Origin: Methylobacterium variabile
Lineage (GTDB): Bacteria; Pseudomonadota; Alphaproteobacteria; Rhizobiales; Beijerinckiaceae
DNA length: 64,000 nucleotides
Assembly (NCBI RefSeq): GCF_001043975.1
Contig: NZ_LABY01000017.1
Location: forward strand, 1 to 64,000
Reading direction: 5' to 3'
The position numbers were made by a program, and so were the translations under genes. The notes beneath the pieces are model-generated. The model was not told the DNA's origin. It did no database searches and was given only the letters and a program-made list of their open reading frames with translations. How positions within the stretch are numbered: the first letter of the stretch is position 1; the number at the start of each line of letters is the position of its first letter. Positions 15,952-24,192 of this stretch are shown in pieces.

Positions 15952-18594
15952 TCAGGCCGGGATCAGGGGATCGCGCTGGGCCGCGTTCTCCGGTGCGCCG
16001 TCCTTCGCCTTCTGCTTCGGCGGCGGCCCCAGGAAGGCCGGCACGATGAAGAAGGCGGCGAGCAGGGTGAAGAACAGCGACAGGGCGAGGAGCTTGCCCA
16101 TGCTGGCGGTGCCCGGGTGGCTCGACAGCACCAGCGAGCCGAAGGCGGTGCCGGTGGTGAGCGCCGAGAAGAAGATCGCCCGCGTCAGGCTCGAGGCCAG
16201 CATGTCGGCGACGCCGGCCCGCCAGGCGATCACGTAGTAGATGTGGAATGCGACGCCCACCGCCAGCATCAGCGGCAGGGCGATGATGTTGGCGAAGTTC
16301 AGCGGCATGCCGATGAGGTAGAGCGCCTCCAGCGTCCACAGGGTGGCGAGCACCAGGGGCCCGAGCGCCATGGCGACGTCCCAGGGCCGCCGCAGGGCGA
16401 CCGACAGGATGATGAAGATCGAGGCCAGCGCCAGCAGGCCCGCCTCGATGAAGGCGCCCAGGATGGTGTGGCTCGACCGGGTGGTGGCAACCGGCGCGCC
16501 GGTGGCGTGCGGGGCCACGCTCAGCACCTCCTTCGAGAAGCGCCGCAGCACCGCGTTGTCGTTCGAGTTGCCCTTCGGCTGCACCTCGATCCGGGCCTTG
16601 CCGTCGGCGGCGATCCAGCCGGAGCGGATCTGCGCCGGCAGGTTCTCGAGGGTGATCTTCTCCGGCGTGAGCAGGCTGCGCAGGCGGGTGAGCAGGGCCT
16701 TGAGGTTCGGCACCGTCGCGGCGGCGGCGGCCTCGCGCACCGACGGCTCGGCGCCGGCGAGGCGCTCGAGGGTGTCGGTGAAGCCCTGGATCGTCGCCAG
16801 CGGGCCGGACGCCGCGGCGCCCTGGCCCCCCTGCGCGATGCCGCGCAGGGCCGTGACGGCGTTGCGGATCGCCGTCACCACCTCGCGGTCACTCGGGGCT
16901 GGAGCGACGCGGGGCGGGCTCAGCACCGGGCCCATCACCTGCGCCGCGTCCTCGATGATGGCGAGCTTCTGGTCCTGGTCGGCCGGCACGAAGGTGTCGA
17001 TGTCGATCACCCCGGCGACGCTCGGGAGCGCCGTCAGCTTCTTGACCATCGGGGCGATGGCGTCGCGGTTGGGGACGACCACGTCGATGGTGTTGGGGCT
17101 GGTCTTCGGGTCCTTGGTCAGGTCGAGATAGGTCGCGACCGATTCCACCTTCGCGCTGCGCAGGTGCATCGGGTTCGAATCGAAGGGCAGCCAGTAGAGC
17201 AGCGGCAGGCCCGCCACCGTGACGACGCCGGTGAGCACCAGGACCAGCTTGCGGTTGGCCAGGATCCAGTGGTCGACCGAGGCCATGCTGGCGGTGCCGA
17301 CCTCCTGCTTCTCGCCCGGCGGCCGCAGCACGGCGATCAGGGCCGGCAGCAGGGTGAGGGAGAACAGGTAGGCGACGATCATGCCGACGCCGGCGATCAG
17401 GCCGAGTTCCGACACGCCGCGGAAATCGGTCGGCAGGAACGAGAAGAAGCCGGCGAGCAGCGACACCGCCGCCAGCGTCAGCGACCAGCCGACGCCGCGG
17501 GCCGCCGAGCGGATCGCCCGGACGAGGTCCGACTCGGCGAAGCGGTCGGCGCGGTAGCGTACCGCGAACTGGATGCCGAAATCGATGCCGAGGCCGACGA
17601 ACAGGGCCGCGAAGGCGACCGAGATCGGGTTCAGCTCCCCGACCATCAGGAGGCCGAGGGCGGCGGTGACGACGAGCCCTGCGAAGGTGGTGACGAGCAC
17701 CGCGACGACGAGGCTGCCCGAGCGCAGCGCCAGCCACAGGAACAGCACGATGGCGCCGCCGGTGACCGAGTAGTTCAGCGCCGCGTCGTCGGCGAGCGTC
17801 GCGAACTCGTCGTCCGCCACCGCGACCTGGCCGGTGAGGCGCACCCGCACCCCGTTGGCCTCGGTCAGGCCGAGATTGCGGGCCGTGTCGCGGATCAGCT
17901 GGGTCGCCTTCTCGCCCGGCTGGAGGGCGTCGTAGTCGAGCACCGGCTGGGCGATGACGAAGCGGCGCAGGTCGCTCGGCTCGGCCTTGCCGCCCGCGAG
18001 CAGCAGTTGCCACGAGAGCTGGGCCGGCTCGCCCTTGAGCACCTTGTCGAAAACCTCCTTCATCTGGCCCATCGGGCCGACGAGGTCGTCGGGCTTGGCC
18101 TGGCCGGCCTTCACGCCCTGGGCGCCCATCACCATGGCCTGCATGATGCCGCGCAGGGACGGGTCCGCCGCCAGCGGCCCGAGCAGGCCCTGCTGCTGGA
18201 CCAGCTTCTCGGTGGTCTGCTCCAGCTCCTTCTGGGGCATCAGCAGCAGGCCGTTCTTGTCGAAGAACGGGCCGCCATCCGGCCGGTAGACCACCGGCAG
18301 CAGGTCCTTGTGCGAGGACAGGGCCTGGGTGAGGCGGTTGGCGGCTTCCTCGGCCTGCTCCGGCGTCCGGCCGTCGATCACCGCGACGAGCAGGTTGCTG
18401 CGCTGCGGGAAGGTCTTCTCGAACTGGATCTCGTCCTGCCGCCAGGGCACGTCGGACGTGATCAGGCGCTCGACGTCGGTGTTGATGCGGAAGAGATGCG
18501 CCGCCGTGACGGCGCTCGCGACGGTGAGCAGCAGCGCGGCCACGATGACGAGCCAGCGCCGGTGTACGGAAAACGCCACGAGCCGTTCGATCAC
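15952..18594 (-). CDS. hpnN: hopanoid transporter HpnN (RND superfamily)
   Basis: This is an 880-residue RND/MMPL-like transporter. The architecture is one N-terminal transmembrane helix, a large periplasmic loop (about 35-270), a block of helices, a second periplasmic loop and a final block. [12 protein letters not shown] marks the conserved transmembrane Asp segment. HpnN is known in Rhodopseudomonas to move hopanoids from inner to outer membrane. The start is GTG at 18594. It is divergent from ispH and ends in a strong intrinsic terminator, so it forms its own unit within the hopanoid region. Confidence 0.93.
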   Translation of the reverse strand: MIERLVAFSVHRRWLVIVAALLLTVASAVTAAHLFRINTDVERLITSDVPWRQDEIQFEKTFPQRSNLLVAVIDGRTPEQAEEAANRLTQALSSHKDLLPVVYRPDGGPFFDKNGLLLMPQKELEQTTEKLVQQQGLLGPLAADPSLRGIMQAMVMGAQGVKAGQAKPDDLVGPMGQMKEVFDKVLKGEPAQLSWQLLLAGGKAEPSDLRRFVIAQPVLDYDALQPGEKATQLIRDTARNLGLTEANGVRVRLTGQVAVADDEFATLADDAALNYSVTGGAIVLFLWLALRSGSLVVAVLVTTFAGLVVTAALGLLMVGELNPISVAFAALFVGLGIDFGIQFAVRYRADRFAESDLVRAIRSAARGVGWSLTLAAVSLLAGFFSFLPTDFRGVSELGLIAGVGMIVAYLFSLTLLPALIAVLRPPGEKQEVGTASMASVDHWILANRKLVLVLTGVVTVAGLPLLYWLPFDSNPMHLRSAKVESVATYLDLTKDPKTSPNTIDVVVPNRDAIAPMVKKLTALPSVAGVIDIDTFVPADQDQKLAIIEDAAQVMGPVLSPPRVAPAPSDREVVTAIRNAVTALRGIAQGGQGAAASGPLATIQGFTDTLERLAGAEPSVREAAAAATVPNLKALLTRLRSLLTPEKITLENLPAQIRSGWIAADGKARIEVQPKGNSNDNAVLRRFSKEVLSVAPHATGAPVATTRSSHTILGAFIEAGLLALASIFIILSVALRRPWDVAMALGPLVLATLWTLEALYLIGMPLNFANIIALPLMLAVGVAFHIYYVIAWRAGVADMLASSLTRAIFFSALTTGTAFGSLVLSSHPGTASMGKLLALSLFFTLLAAFFIVPAFLGPPPKQKAKDGAPENAAQRDPLIPA

Positions 18595-19026
18595 GATGCG
18601 AAGCCTGCCTCTTGCTCTCGAGACGCGCGGCGGATCCGGGCGGATCGCGACGGCCCCTGAAATCCCTGGATCGCACCGGCACGACCCACCGGGACAGCGA
18701 CATCCCGCGCGAGTCCGCGCCGGCCGGGACCAACATAGCGCGCGGTGCAGCGACGCCCATGGTCACGGCACGCATCGGCGGCACGGCCCGGCTGGCGGAC
18801 GCACCGGAACGCGCGTCCGTGGCGCGCTAGGTAGTGACCCGCAGGCCCGATTGCAACGCGTTGGCCCGAAACGGATCCCCGGCCCGCCGGGGTCCGCCGC
18901 GCGTCCCCGGCCGGGCGAGCTCGGCTTTACGAGGCCGCGGCCCTGGCCTTAAACCTCGCAGCCGGGAGCGTTTTGCCCGCGGGGGCGGAGCCCGGGACGG
19001 GGTCGCAGCGAGGGGGACGGGGCTCG
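18595..19026. other. divergent intergenic region between hpnN and ispH
   Basis: This 432-bp gap must hold promoters for both hpnN and ispH. I see a 7-bp inverted repeat (18796-18802 with 18813-18819) and a ribosome binding site AGGGGGA at 19012-19018. I see no convincing operator, RNA or small gene. Confidence 0.45.
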
Positions 19027-19977
19027 GTGGAGGGTAGGCAGGAGAACGGGCTCGACCTCGTGCTGGCCCAGCCCAGGGGCTTCTGCGCCGGAGTGGTGCG
19101 GGCGGTCGAGATCGTCGAGCGCGCGCTCGCCCGGGGCGACGGGCCGGTCTACGTGCGCCACGAGATCGTCCACAACGGCCGCGTCGTCGCCGACCTCAGG
19201 GCCAAGGGGGCCCGCTTCGTCGAGAGCCTCGACGCGGTGCCGGACGGCGCCACTACGATCTTCTCGGCCCACGGCGTCTCGCGGGCGGTGGAGGCGGAAG
19301 CCGAGCGCCGCAGGCTTCCGGTCATCGACGCCACCTGCCCGCTGGTGGCCAAGGTGCACGGGGAGGGCCGGCGCTACGCCGCGCAGGGACGCACCGTGAT
19401 CCTGGTGGGACATGCCGGCCACGCCGAGGTCGAGGGGACCCTCGGGCAGATCGACGGGCCGGTGCTCCTCGTCGGCAGCGTCGCCGAGGCCGAGGCCCTG
19501 GACCTGCCGGCGGAGGCGCGCCTCGCCTACGTCACGCAGACGACCCTCAGCGTCGACGACACCCGGGCGATCATCGCGACCCTGCGCCGGCGCTTCCCCG
19601 ACCTCGTCGGCCCCGAGACCCGGGACATCTGCTACGCGACCCAGAACCGCCAGGCCGCCGTGCGGGCGCTGGCGGAGATCGCCGACCTGATCCTGGTGGT
19701 GGGGGCCCGCAACTCGTCGAACTGCAACCGCCTGCGGGAGATCGCCGCCGAGGCGGGCCGGCCGAGCCACCTCGTCGAGGGGGCGGAGGACCTGGCGGCC
19801 CTCGATCTCGCCGGGGCCCGCACGCTCGGTCTCACCGCCGGCGCCTCGACCCCGGAGGTGGTGATCGCGGAGGTGATTGCTGCGCTGCAGCGTCGCACCC
19901 CCCTGAGGATCTCGACCCTGCCGGGTATCATTGAGAGCGCGAGCTTCCCGCTGCCGTCGAGTTTGGGCCACACTTAG
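19027..19977 (+). CDS. ispH: 4-hydroxy-3-methylbut-2-enyl diphosphate reductase IspH
   Basis: This is a 316-residue iron-sulfur enzyme catalysing the last MEP-pathway step, HMBPP to IPP and DMAPP. The three cluster-ligating cysteines are Cys20 (GFCAGV), Cys104 (DATCPLV) and Cys233 (SSNCNRL). The GTG at 19027 is preceded by AGGGGGA at the right distance; an upstream TTG at 18973 has no such site. It is followed 101 bp later by hpnH. A dedicated isoprenoid-supply gene beside hopanoid genes suggests coordination of precursor flux, though it may also be the cell's only ispH. Confidence 0.95.
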   Translation: MEGRQENGLDLVLAQPRGFCAGVVRAVEIVERALARGDGPVYVRHEIVHNGRVVADLRAKGARFVESLDAVPDGATTIFSAHGVSRAVEAEAERRRLPVIDATCPLVAKVHGEGRRYAAQGRTVILVGHAGHAEVEGTLGQIDGPVLLVGSVAEAEALDLPAEARLAYVTQTTLSVDDTRAIIATLRRRFPDLVGPETRDICYATQNRQAAVRALAEIADLILVVGARNSSNCNRLREIAAEAGRPSHLVEGAEDLAALDLAGARTLGLTAGASTPEVVIAEVIAALQRRTPLRISTLPGIIESASFPLPSSLGHT

Positions 19978-20078
19978 ACCCTTTCGAACCTAGCTTGCTG
20001 GAAATCCGCCACTTTTCGCGCTAATCAGCCCGCTTGGCACAGCGTTTGATACGAACCACGACACAAGGAGCCTTGGTC

Positions 20079-21233
20079 TTGGGCATTCCGCTACGGTACG
20101 TCGCGAAGATCGGCGGCTACATTCTCAAGCAGCACATCACCGGGCGCAAGCGCTACCCGCTGGTGATGATGATGGAACCGCTGTTCCGGTGCAATCTCGC
20201 CTGCGCGGGATGCGGCAAGATCGATTATCCGGACGAGATCCTCAACAAGCGTCTGCCGGTCGACGAAGCACTCGAGTCGGTCCGCGAGTGCGGCGCACCG
20301 GTCGTCGTCATCGCGGGTGGCGAGCCGCTGCTGCACAAGGACTTGCCGCAGATCGTCGAGGGCATCATCGCCCAGAAGAAGTTCGCGATCGTCTGCACCA
20401 ACGCGCTGCTGCTCGAGAAGAAGATCGCGCAGTACAAGCCGAGCCCGTACTTCACCTGGTCGATCCATCTCGATGGCGACAAGGAGATGCACGACCAGTC
20501 GGTGTGCCAGCGCGGCGTCTACGACAAGGCGGTGGCGGCGATCCAGAAGGCCAAGGAGATGGGCTTCCGGGTCACGATCAACTGCACCTTCTTCAACAAC
20601 TCCTCGGCCGACAAGATCGCCGACTTCTTCGACAGCGTGACCCGGATGGGCATCGACGGCATCACCGTCTCCCCCGGCTACGCCTACGAGCGCGCGCCCG
20701 ACCAGCAGCACTTCCTCAACCGCCGGGCGACCAAGGACCTGTTCCGCGGCGTGTTCCGCCTCGGCAAGGAGAAGGGCCGCGAGAAGTGGACCTTCCAGCA
20801 GTCCGGCCTGTTCCTGGACTTCCTGGCCGGCAACCAGACCTACCACTGCACCCCGTGGGGCAACCCGACCCGCACGGTCTTCGGCTGGCAGAAGCCGTGC
20901 TACCTGCTCGGCGAGGGCTACGCCAAGACCTTCAAGGAGCTGATGGAGACCACGGACTGGGACGCCTACGGCACCGGCAACTACGAGAAGTGCGCCGACT
21001 GCATGGTGCACTCGGGCTACGAGGCCTCCTCGGTGGTCGACTCGGTGAAGAAGCCGTGGAAGCCGCTGGTCTACGCGATGCGCGGCATCAAGACCGAGGG
21101 CGAGATGGCCCCCGAGATCTCGCTCGAGAACCAGCGCCCGGCCGAGTTCGTGTTCTCACGCAACGTCGCGCAGAAGCTCTCCGAGATCCGGGACGCCAAG
21201 GCCGACGCCAAGAAGCGCGCGACAGCGGCCTAA
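20079..21233 (+). CDS. hpnH: adenosylhopane synthase HpnH (radical SAM)
   Basis: This is a 384-residue radical SAM enzyme that joins an adenosyl group to diploptene, giving adenosylhopane. Cys38, Cys42 and Cys45 form C-x3-C-x2-C (FRCNLACAGC). An AGGEPLLH segment follows, and further cysteines lie near the C-terminus (CADC). The start is TTG at 20079, 8 bp after AAGGAG (20065-20070); it gives the family's usual N-terminus (GIPL, then ILKQH and KRYPL). TTG at 20034 gives a longer, less typical N-terminus. The gene overlaps the 3' end of the opposing hpnG by 78 bp. Confidence 0.95.
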   Translation: MGIPLRYVAKIGGYILKQHITGRKRYPLVMMMEPLFRCNLACAGCGKIDYPDEILNKRLPVDEALESVRECGAPVVVIAGGEPLLHKDLPQIVEGIIAQKKFAIVCTNALLLEKKIAQYKPSPYFTWSIHLDGDKEMHDQSVCQRGVYDKAVAAIQKAKEMGFRVTINCTFFNNSSADKIADFFDSVTRMGIDGITVSPGYAYERAPDQQHFLNRRATKDLFRGVFRLGKEKGREKWTFQQSGLFLDFLAGNQTYHCTPWGNPTRTVFGWQKPCYLLGEGYAKTFKELMETTDWDAYGTGNYEKCADCMVHSGYEASSVVDSVKKPWKPLVYAMRGIKTEGEMAPEISLENQRPAEFVFSRNVAQKLSEIRDAKADAKKRATAA

Positions 21234-21896
21234 CGCGGCGAACGCCGCCGACGAATCGCGGGCGAGGCGCACCAGCCCGCCCACGGTGGCCGAGCGGCGC
21301 GCCAGAGCCGCCAGGACGGCGAGGATGTCGGGCTCGCCGTCCGGCTTGAGGGCCTTGGCGATCGCCGCTGGCAGGGCGCGGTCGGCGGGGTCGCACACCA
21401 CCCGCACGGCGCAGAACGGCAGGCCGTGCGCCTCCGCGAAGGCGGCCGCGACGTGGGATTCCATGTCGACCGCCGCGGCGCCGGTCTCGGCCCGCAGAAC
21501 CGCCTTGGCGTGCGGCGACAGTACCGCCGCCTCCACCCCGGCGAGATCCGCCCTGACGACCCGCGTCGGCGCGTCCGCGAGCCGGCGGGCAAGGGCGTCC
21601 ACGACCTCCGCACGGGCCGCGGTGCGCCGTCCGCCCGCCACGACCCCGGTCGCCACCACGACGTCGCCCGGCGCCAGGTCCGGATCGAGCCCGCCGGCGA
21701 TGCCGATGCTCATCACCGCCCGGCAGCCCGGCGCCGCACGACCGTTGAGCAGATCCCGCAGCCGCTCCGGGTTGCCCCCGGCCCCGACCGTCGCCACGCC
21801 GGGCCCGGCAGCCAGCCGCGCCTCGCGGGCGAGGCCCGTGACGGCCAGGACGGGATGGGGCCCGTTCGGACCAGTGGTGTCCTCGACGACGATCAT
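21156..21896 (-). CDS. hpnG: hopanoid-associated phosphorylase HpnG
   Basis: This is a 246-residue protein of the nucleoside-phosphorylase (MTAN/PNP) superfamily. SIGIAGGLDPDLAPGDVVVA is the substrate/phosphate-binding region and VDMESH carries the ribose-binding Met-Glu. HpnG removes adenine from adenosylhopane, giving the ribosyl hopanoid from which bacteriohopanetetrol is made. It follows HpnH in the pathway but is encoded on the opposite strand, and the last 78 bp of both genes overlap tail to tail. The last 25 residues of HpnG therefore read through hpnH's complement. Confidence 0.9.
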   Translation of the reverse strand: MIVVEDTTGPNGPHPVLAVTGLAREARLAAGPGVATVGAGGNPERLRDLLNGRAAPGCRAVMSIGIAGGLDPDLAPGDVVVATGVVAGGRRTAARAEVVDALARRLADAPTRVVRADLAGVEAAVLSPHAKAVLRAETGAAAVDMESHVAAAFAEAHGLPFCAVRVVCDPADRALPAAIAKALKPDGEPDILAVLAALARRSATVGGLVRLARDSSAAFAALGRCRALLGVGLGVPDLGELLRDVA

Positions 21897-22080
21897 GCGG
21901 GGCTCGGGGTGTCTCGGTGGGGGAGGCTGGTCAGCAGGGCATCCCTCATACCAAACTGGGTGAGGCGGGCGTGTGGCGCCGGTGACACGGGTCGCGCCGG
22001 TGGATCAGGGCAGTGCCCGACGGGGTGGACGCTGCATCGTGGCGGACCGCGGCTGCCGAGACGGACGCCCGGGCGTAGGA

Positions 22081-22356
22081 TCAGACAGTCTCGTAGAACA
22101 GGACTCGCCCTTCGGGCCGCATCTGCTGCAGGCAGCCGACATCGGCGACGTTCGCGGTCAGCAGGGCGCAGCCGAGCTGGCCGGCCTGGAAGAAGAGCGT
22201 GCAGTCGAGCAGGGCCTTCCTGCGCCTATTCCCGGCGTAGCCTTGAAGGCGGCACAGGATGCCGGCGTAGACGGCGGCGTCGGCCATCGCATCCTGCGTG
22301 GGCGTGTACAGGCGATGCGCGGGGATGCCGTGGCCTTCCCGCCCCTTGTAAAACAA
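22081..22356 (-). pseudogene. PIN-domain (VapC-like) toxin remnant, N-terminus missing
   Basis: The 91-residue frame resembles the C-terminal half of a VapC-type PIN ribonuclease. It has DAAVYAGIL, a basic loop, DCTLFFQAGQLGCALLTANVADV (conserved Asp and the T-x-N-V-x-D-like segment) and a VLFYET end. The N-terminal half with the first PIN acidic residue is absent, and a TAA stop lies directly before the TTG that opens the frame. No antitoxin gene is adjacent. It is best read as a decaying fragment. The short open frame could still make a truncated protein, but activity is doubtful. Confidence 0.6.
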
Positions 22357-22543
22357 TTAGGCGCTTTCGTTTGACGACGCCGATCGCACTCGCAACGGCG
22401 ACGGGCCTCTCTCCAGTCGCACCGCGGCACGGGCGCCGCCCTCGGGGTGTAGAAGGTTCGTTGCGAAAGACCCGGTTAAGCTTGGGTGCGAAGAAGGGAT
22501 CGCCGGTCACGGCACCTTCGCACCCTTATGCCGCAGGACCGTC

Positions 22544-23770
22544 ATGCACCGCACCTCCGAGGACAACCGCAACCGGGCGCTCGCATTCCTCGCCGGGCTC
22601 GGCGCCCTCGCGCTCCTGGGCCTCCTGATCCTGCGGGGCGCCTTGCGCGATCCGGGCCTCAACTCGCACGGGGCGCTGGCGGACGCCTTCCTGCACGGAC
22701 GGCTGTGGGTCGAGAGCTGTCCGGAGATCGACTGCGCCCTGTTCCAGGGCCGGACCTACGTGATCTTCCCGCCGCTGCCGGCCGTGGTGGCGCTGCCCTT
22801 CGTGGCCGTGTTCGGCTTCCCCGGCTTCAAGGGCTTCGTGCTCCTCGCCCTGGCGCTGGCGGGCTTGAGCCTGTGGGCCTGGCACCGGATCTTCCGGGCG
22901 CTCGACGTCGAGGATGCCGACGCGTTCTGGCTCTTGGCGGCGATCGCCTTCGCGAGCCCGCTGTTCCAGGTCACCCTGCGGTCGGAAGGGGTGTGGTTCT
23001 ACGCCCAGGCGGTCGGCTTCCTGATGACCACCTTGAGCCTGTGGGCGGTGATCTGCCGGCGCTCGCTGCCGCTCGCCGGGCTGTTCGTGGCGCTCGCCTT
23101 CCTGTGCCGGCAGATGGCGATCTTCTATCCGCTGTTCCTGCTCGTCCTGGCGATGCCGCGGGAGGAGGGGTGGCGCGAGACCGCGCGGCGGCTGGTGCGC
23201 CCGGTGCTCCTCGCCGGGATCCCGGTCGTCGCGGCCCTCGTCGCCTACTTCGTCTACAACTACGTCCGCTTCGGCAGCCCGACCGAGACCGGCTACGCCT
23301 TCATCCACAATCCCGGCAGCACCGGCTTCATCTGGCGGCGCATCACCGAGGTCGGGCTGTTCTCGCGCGACTACGTCCTGTTCAACGTCCTCTACCTGTT
23401 CCTGCAGGGCATCCACTTCGAGTTCGGCGGGCCGTACCTGACGCAGCTCACCGGCCTCGACCGCTCCGGGTCGGCCCTCCTGGTGATGTGCCCGTGGCTG
23501 CTGCTGGCCTTCTACGCCCGCCTCGACCGGGCCTTCGCGGCGGGCGCCGTCGTGATCGCGATCATCGCCGGCATCACGCTGTTCTACCACTCGAACGGCG
23601 CCGACCAGACCGCCACCCAGCGCTACGCCCTCGACTGGCTGCCGATCCTGATCGTGCTGATGCTGAGGGCCGAGCGGCCCCGGGCCTACGCCGCCCTGCC
23701 GCTCCTCGTCACCTGGGGCATCCTCGCCAACGCGGCGGTGACGCTGCTGACGAGCGTCTACAAGGTGTGA
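22544..23770 (+). CDS. polytopic membrane protein, possible GT-C-type glycosyltransferase
   Basis: This is a 408-residue inner-membrane protein with about ten hydrophobic helices. A periplasmic loop after the first helix (residues about 45-70, with Asp, Glu and Cys residues) precedes the IFPPLP segment. This topology resembles GT-C lipid-linked-sugar glycosyltransferases, but no definitive catalytic motif is seen, so the assignment is tentative. It converges on gtrA with a 13-bp 3' overlap. The HAD-UbiA and GtrA neighbours suggest a shared pathway using polyprenyl-phosphate sugars. Confidence 0.6.
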   Translation: MHRTSEDNRNRALAFLAGLGALALLGLLILRGALRDPGLNSHGALADAFLHGRLWVESCPEIDCALFQGRTYVIFPPLPAVVALPFVAVFGFPGFKGFVLLALALAGLSLWAWHRIFRALDVEDADAFWLLAAIAFASPLFQVTLRSEGVWFYAQAVGFLMTTLSLWAVICRRSLPLAGLFVALAFLCRQMAIFYPLFLLVLAMPREEGWRETARRLVRPVLLAGIPVVAALVAYFVYNYVRFGSPTETGYAFIHNPGSTGFIWRRITEVGLFSRDYVLFNVLYLFLQGIHFEFGGPYLTQLTGLDRSGSALLVMCPWLLLAFYARLDRAFAAGAVVIAIIAGITLFYHSNGADQTATQRYALDWLPILIVLMLRAERPRAYAALPLLVTWGILANAAVTLLTSVYKV

Positions 23771-24192
23771 GCCCCGGCCGGGGCGTGGCCGCCCCGGCGC
23801 ACCCCGAAGGTCAGGATCTGGTGGCCGAAGTAGTTCGACACCGCGCCGGCCGCGATCCCGACGCCGTGGCCGAGCGCCTCGGCCACCGGCAGCGGCAGGG
23901 CCGGCAGCACGGCCGTGAGGGCCGCGATGAGGAGCGTGCTCACCCCCAGCACCACGCCGGCCCCGGCGGCGTTCACCGCGACGAAGACCGCGGCCTGGCG
24001 GGGGAGCCGGCCGGTGGCGCCCCGGAACACGAAGGTCCGGTAGAGCCAGAACCCGGCCGCCATGCCGATCCCGTAGGCGACCAGCATCGAGGCCCAGTAC
24101 GGCAGCACCCATGACAGGGCGATGCGGGACAGCCAGTTGATCGCGGCGGCCGAGCCGCCGGCGATCAGGAAGCGGACGACCTCGGGCCGCAT
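23758..24192 (-). CDS. GtrA family membrane protein
   Basis: This is a 144-residue protein with four transmembrane segments. The N-terminal FLIAGGSAAAINW and the C-terminal NYFGHQILTFG match GtrA family hallmarks. GtrA-like proteins take part in moving polyprenyl-phosphate-linked sugars or anchoring enzymes that use them; the mycobacterial homologue Rv3789 acts in arabinogalactan biosynthesis. The ATG at 24192 overlaps the TGA of the HAD-UbiA gene as TGATG, indicating translational coupling. Confidence 0.88.
   Translation of the reverse strand: MRPEVVRFLIAGGSAAAINWLSRIALSWVLPYWASMLVAYGIGMAAGFWLYRTFVFRGATGRLPRQAAVFVAVNAAGAGVVLGVSTLLIAALTAVLPALPLPVAEALGHGVGIAAGAVSNYFGHQILTFGVRRGGHAPAGAHTL

Noticed and set aside
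15928..18660. 910-codon plus-strand open frame opposite hpnN
   Set aside because: The product is low-complexity (Arg, Gly, Asp, Val, Glu, Gln rich) and mirrors the codon bias of hpnN; no domain or start signal.
19995..20026. TTGCTG and CTAAT as a promoter for hpnH
   Set aside because: The spacer of 19-20 bases is too long and the boxes are weak; not supported enough to annotate.
22226..22510. Minus-strand 94-codon frame opposite the start of the gene at 22544
   Set aside because: It overlaps the PIN fragment in another frame and is Arg/Pro-rich shadow sequence.
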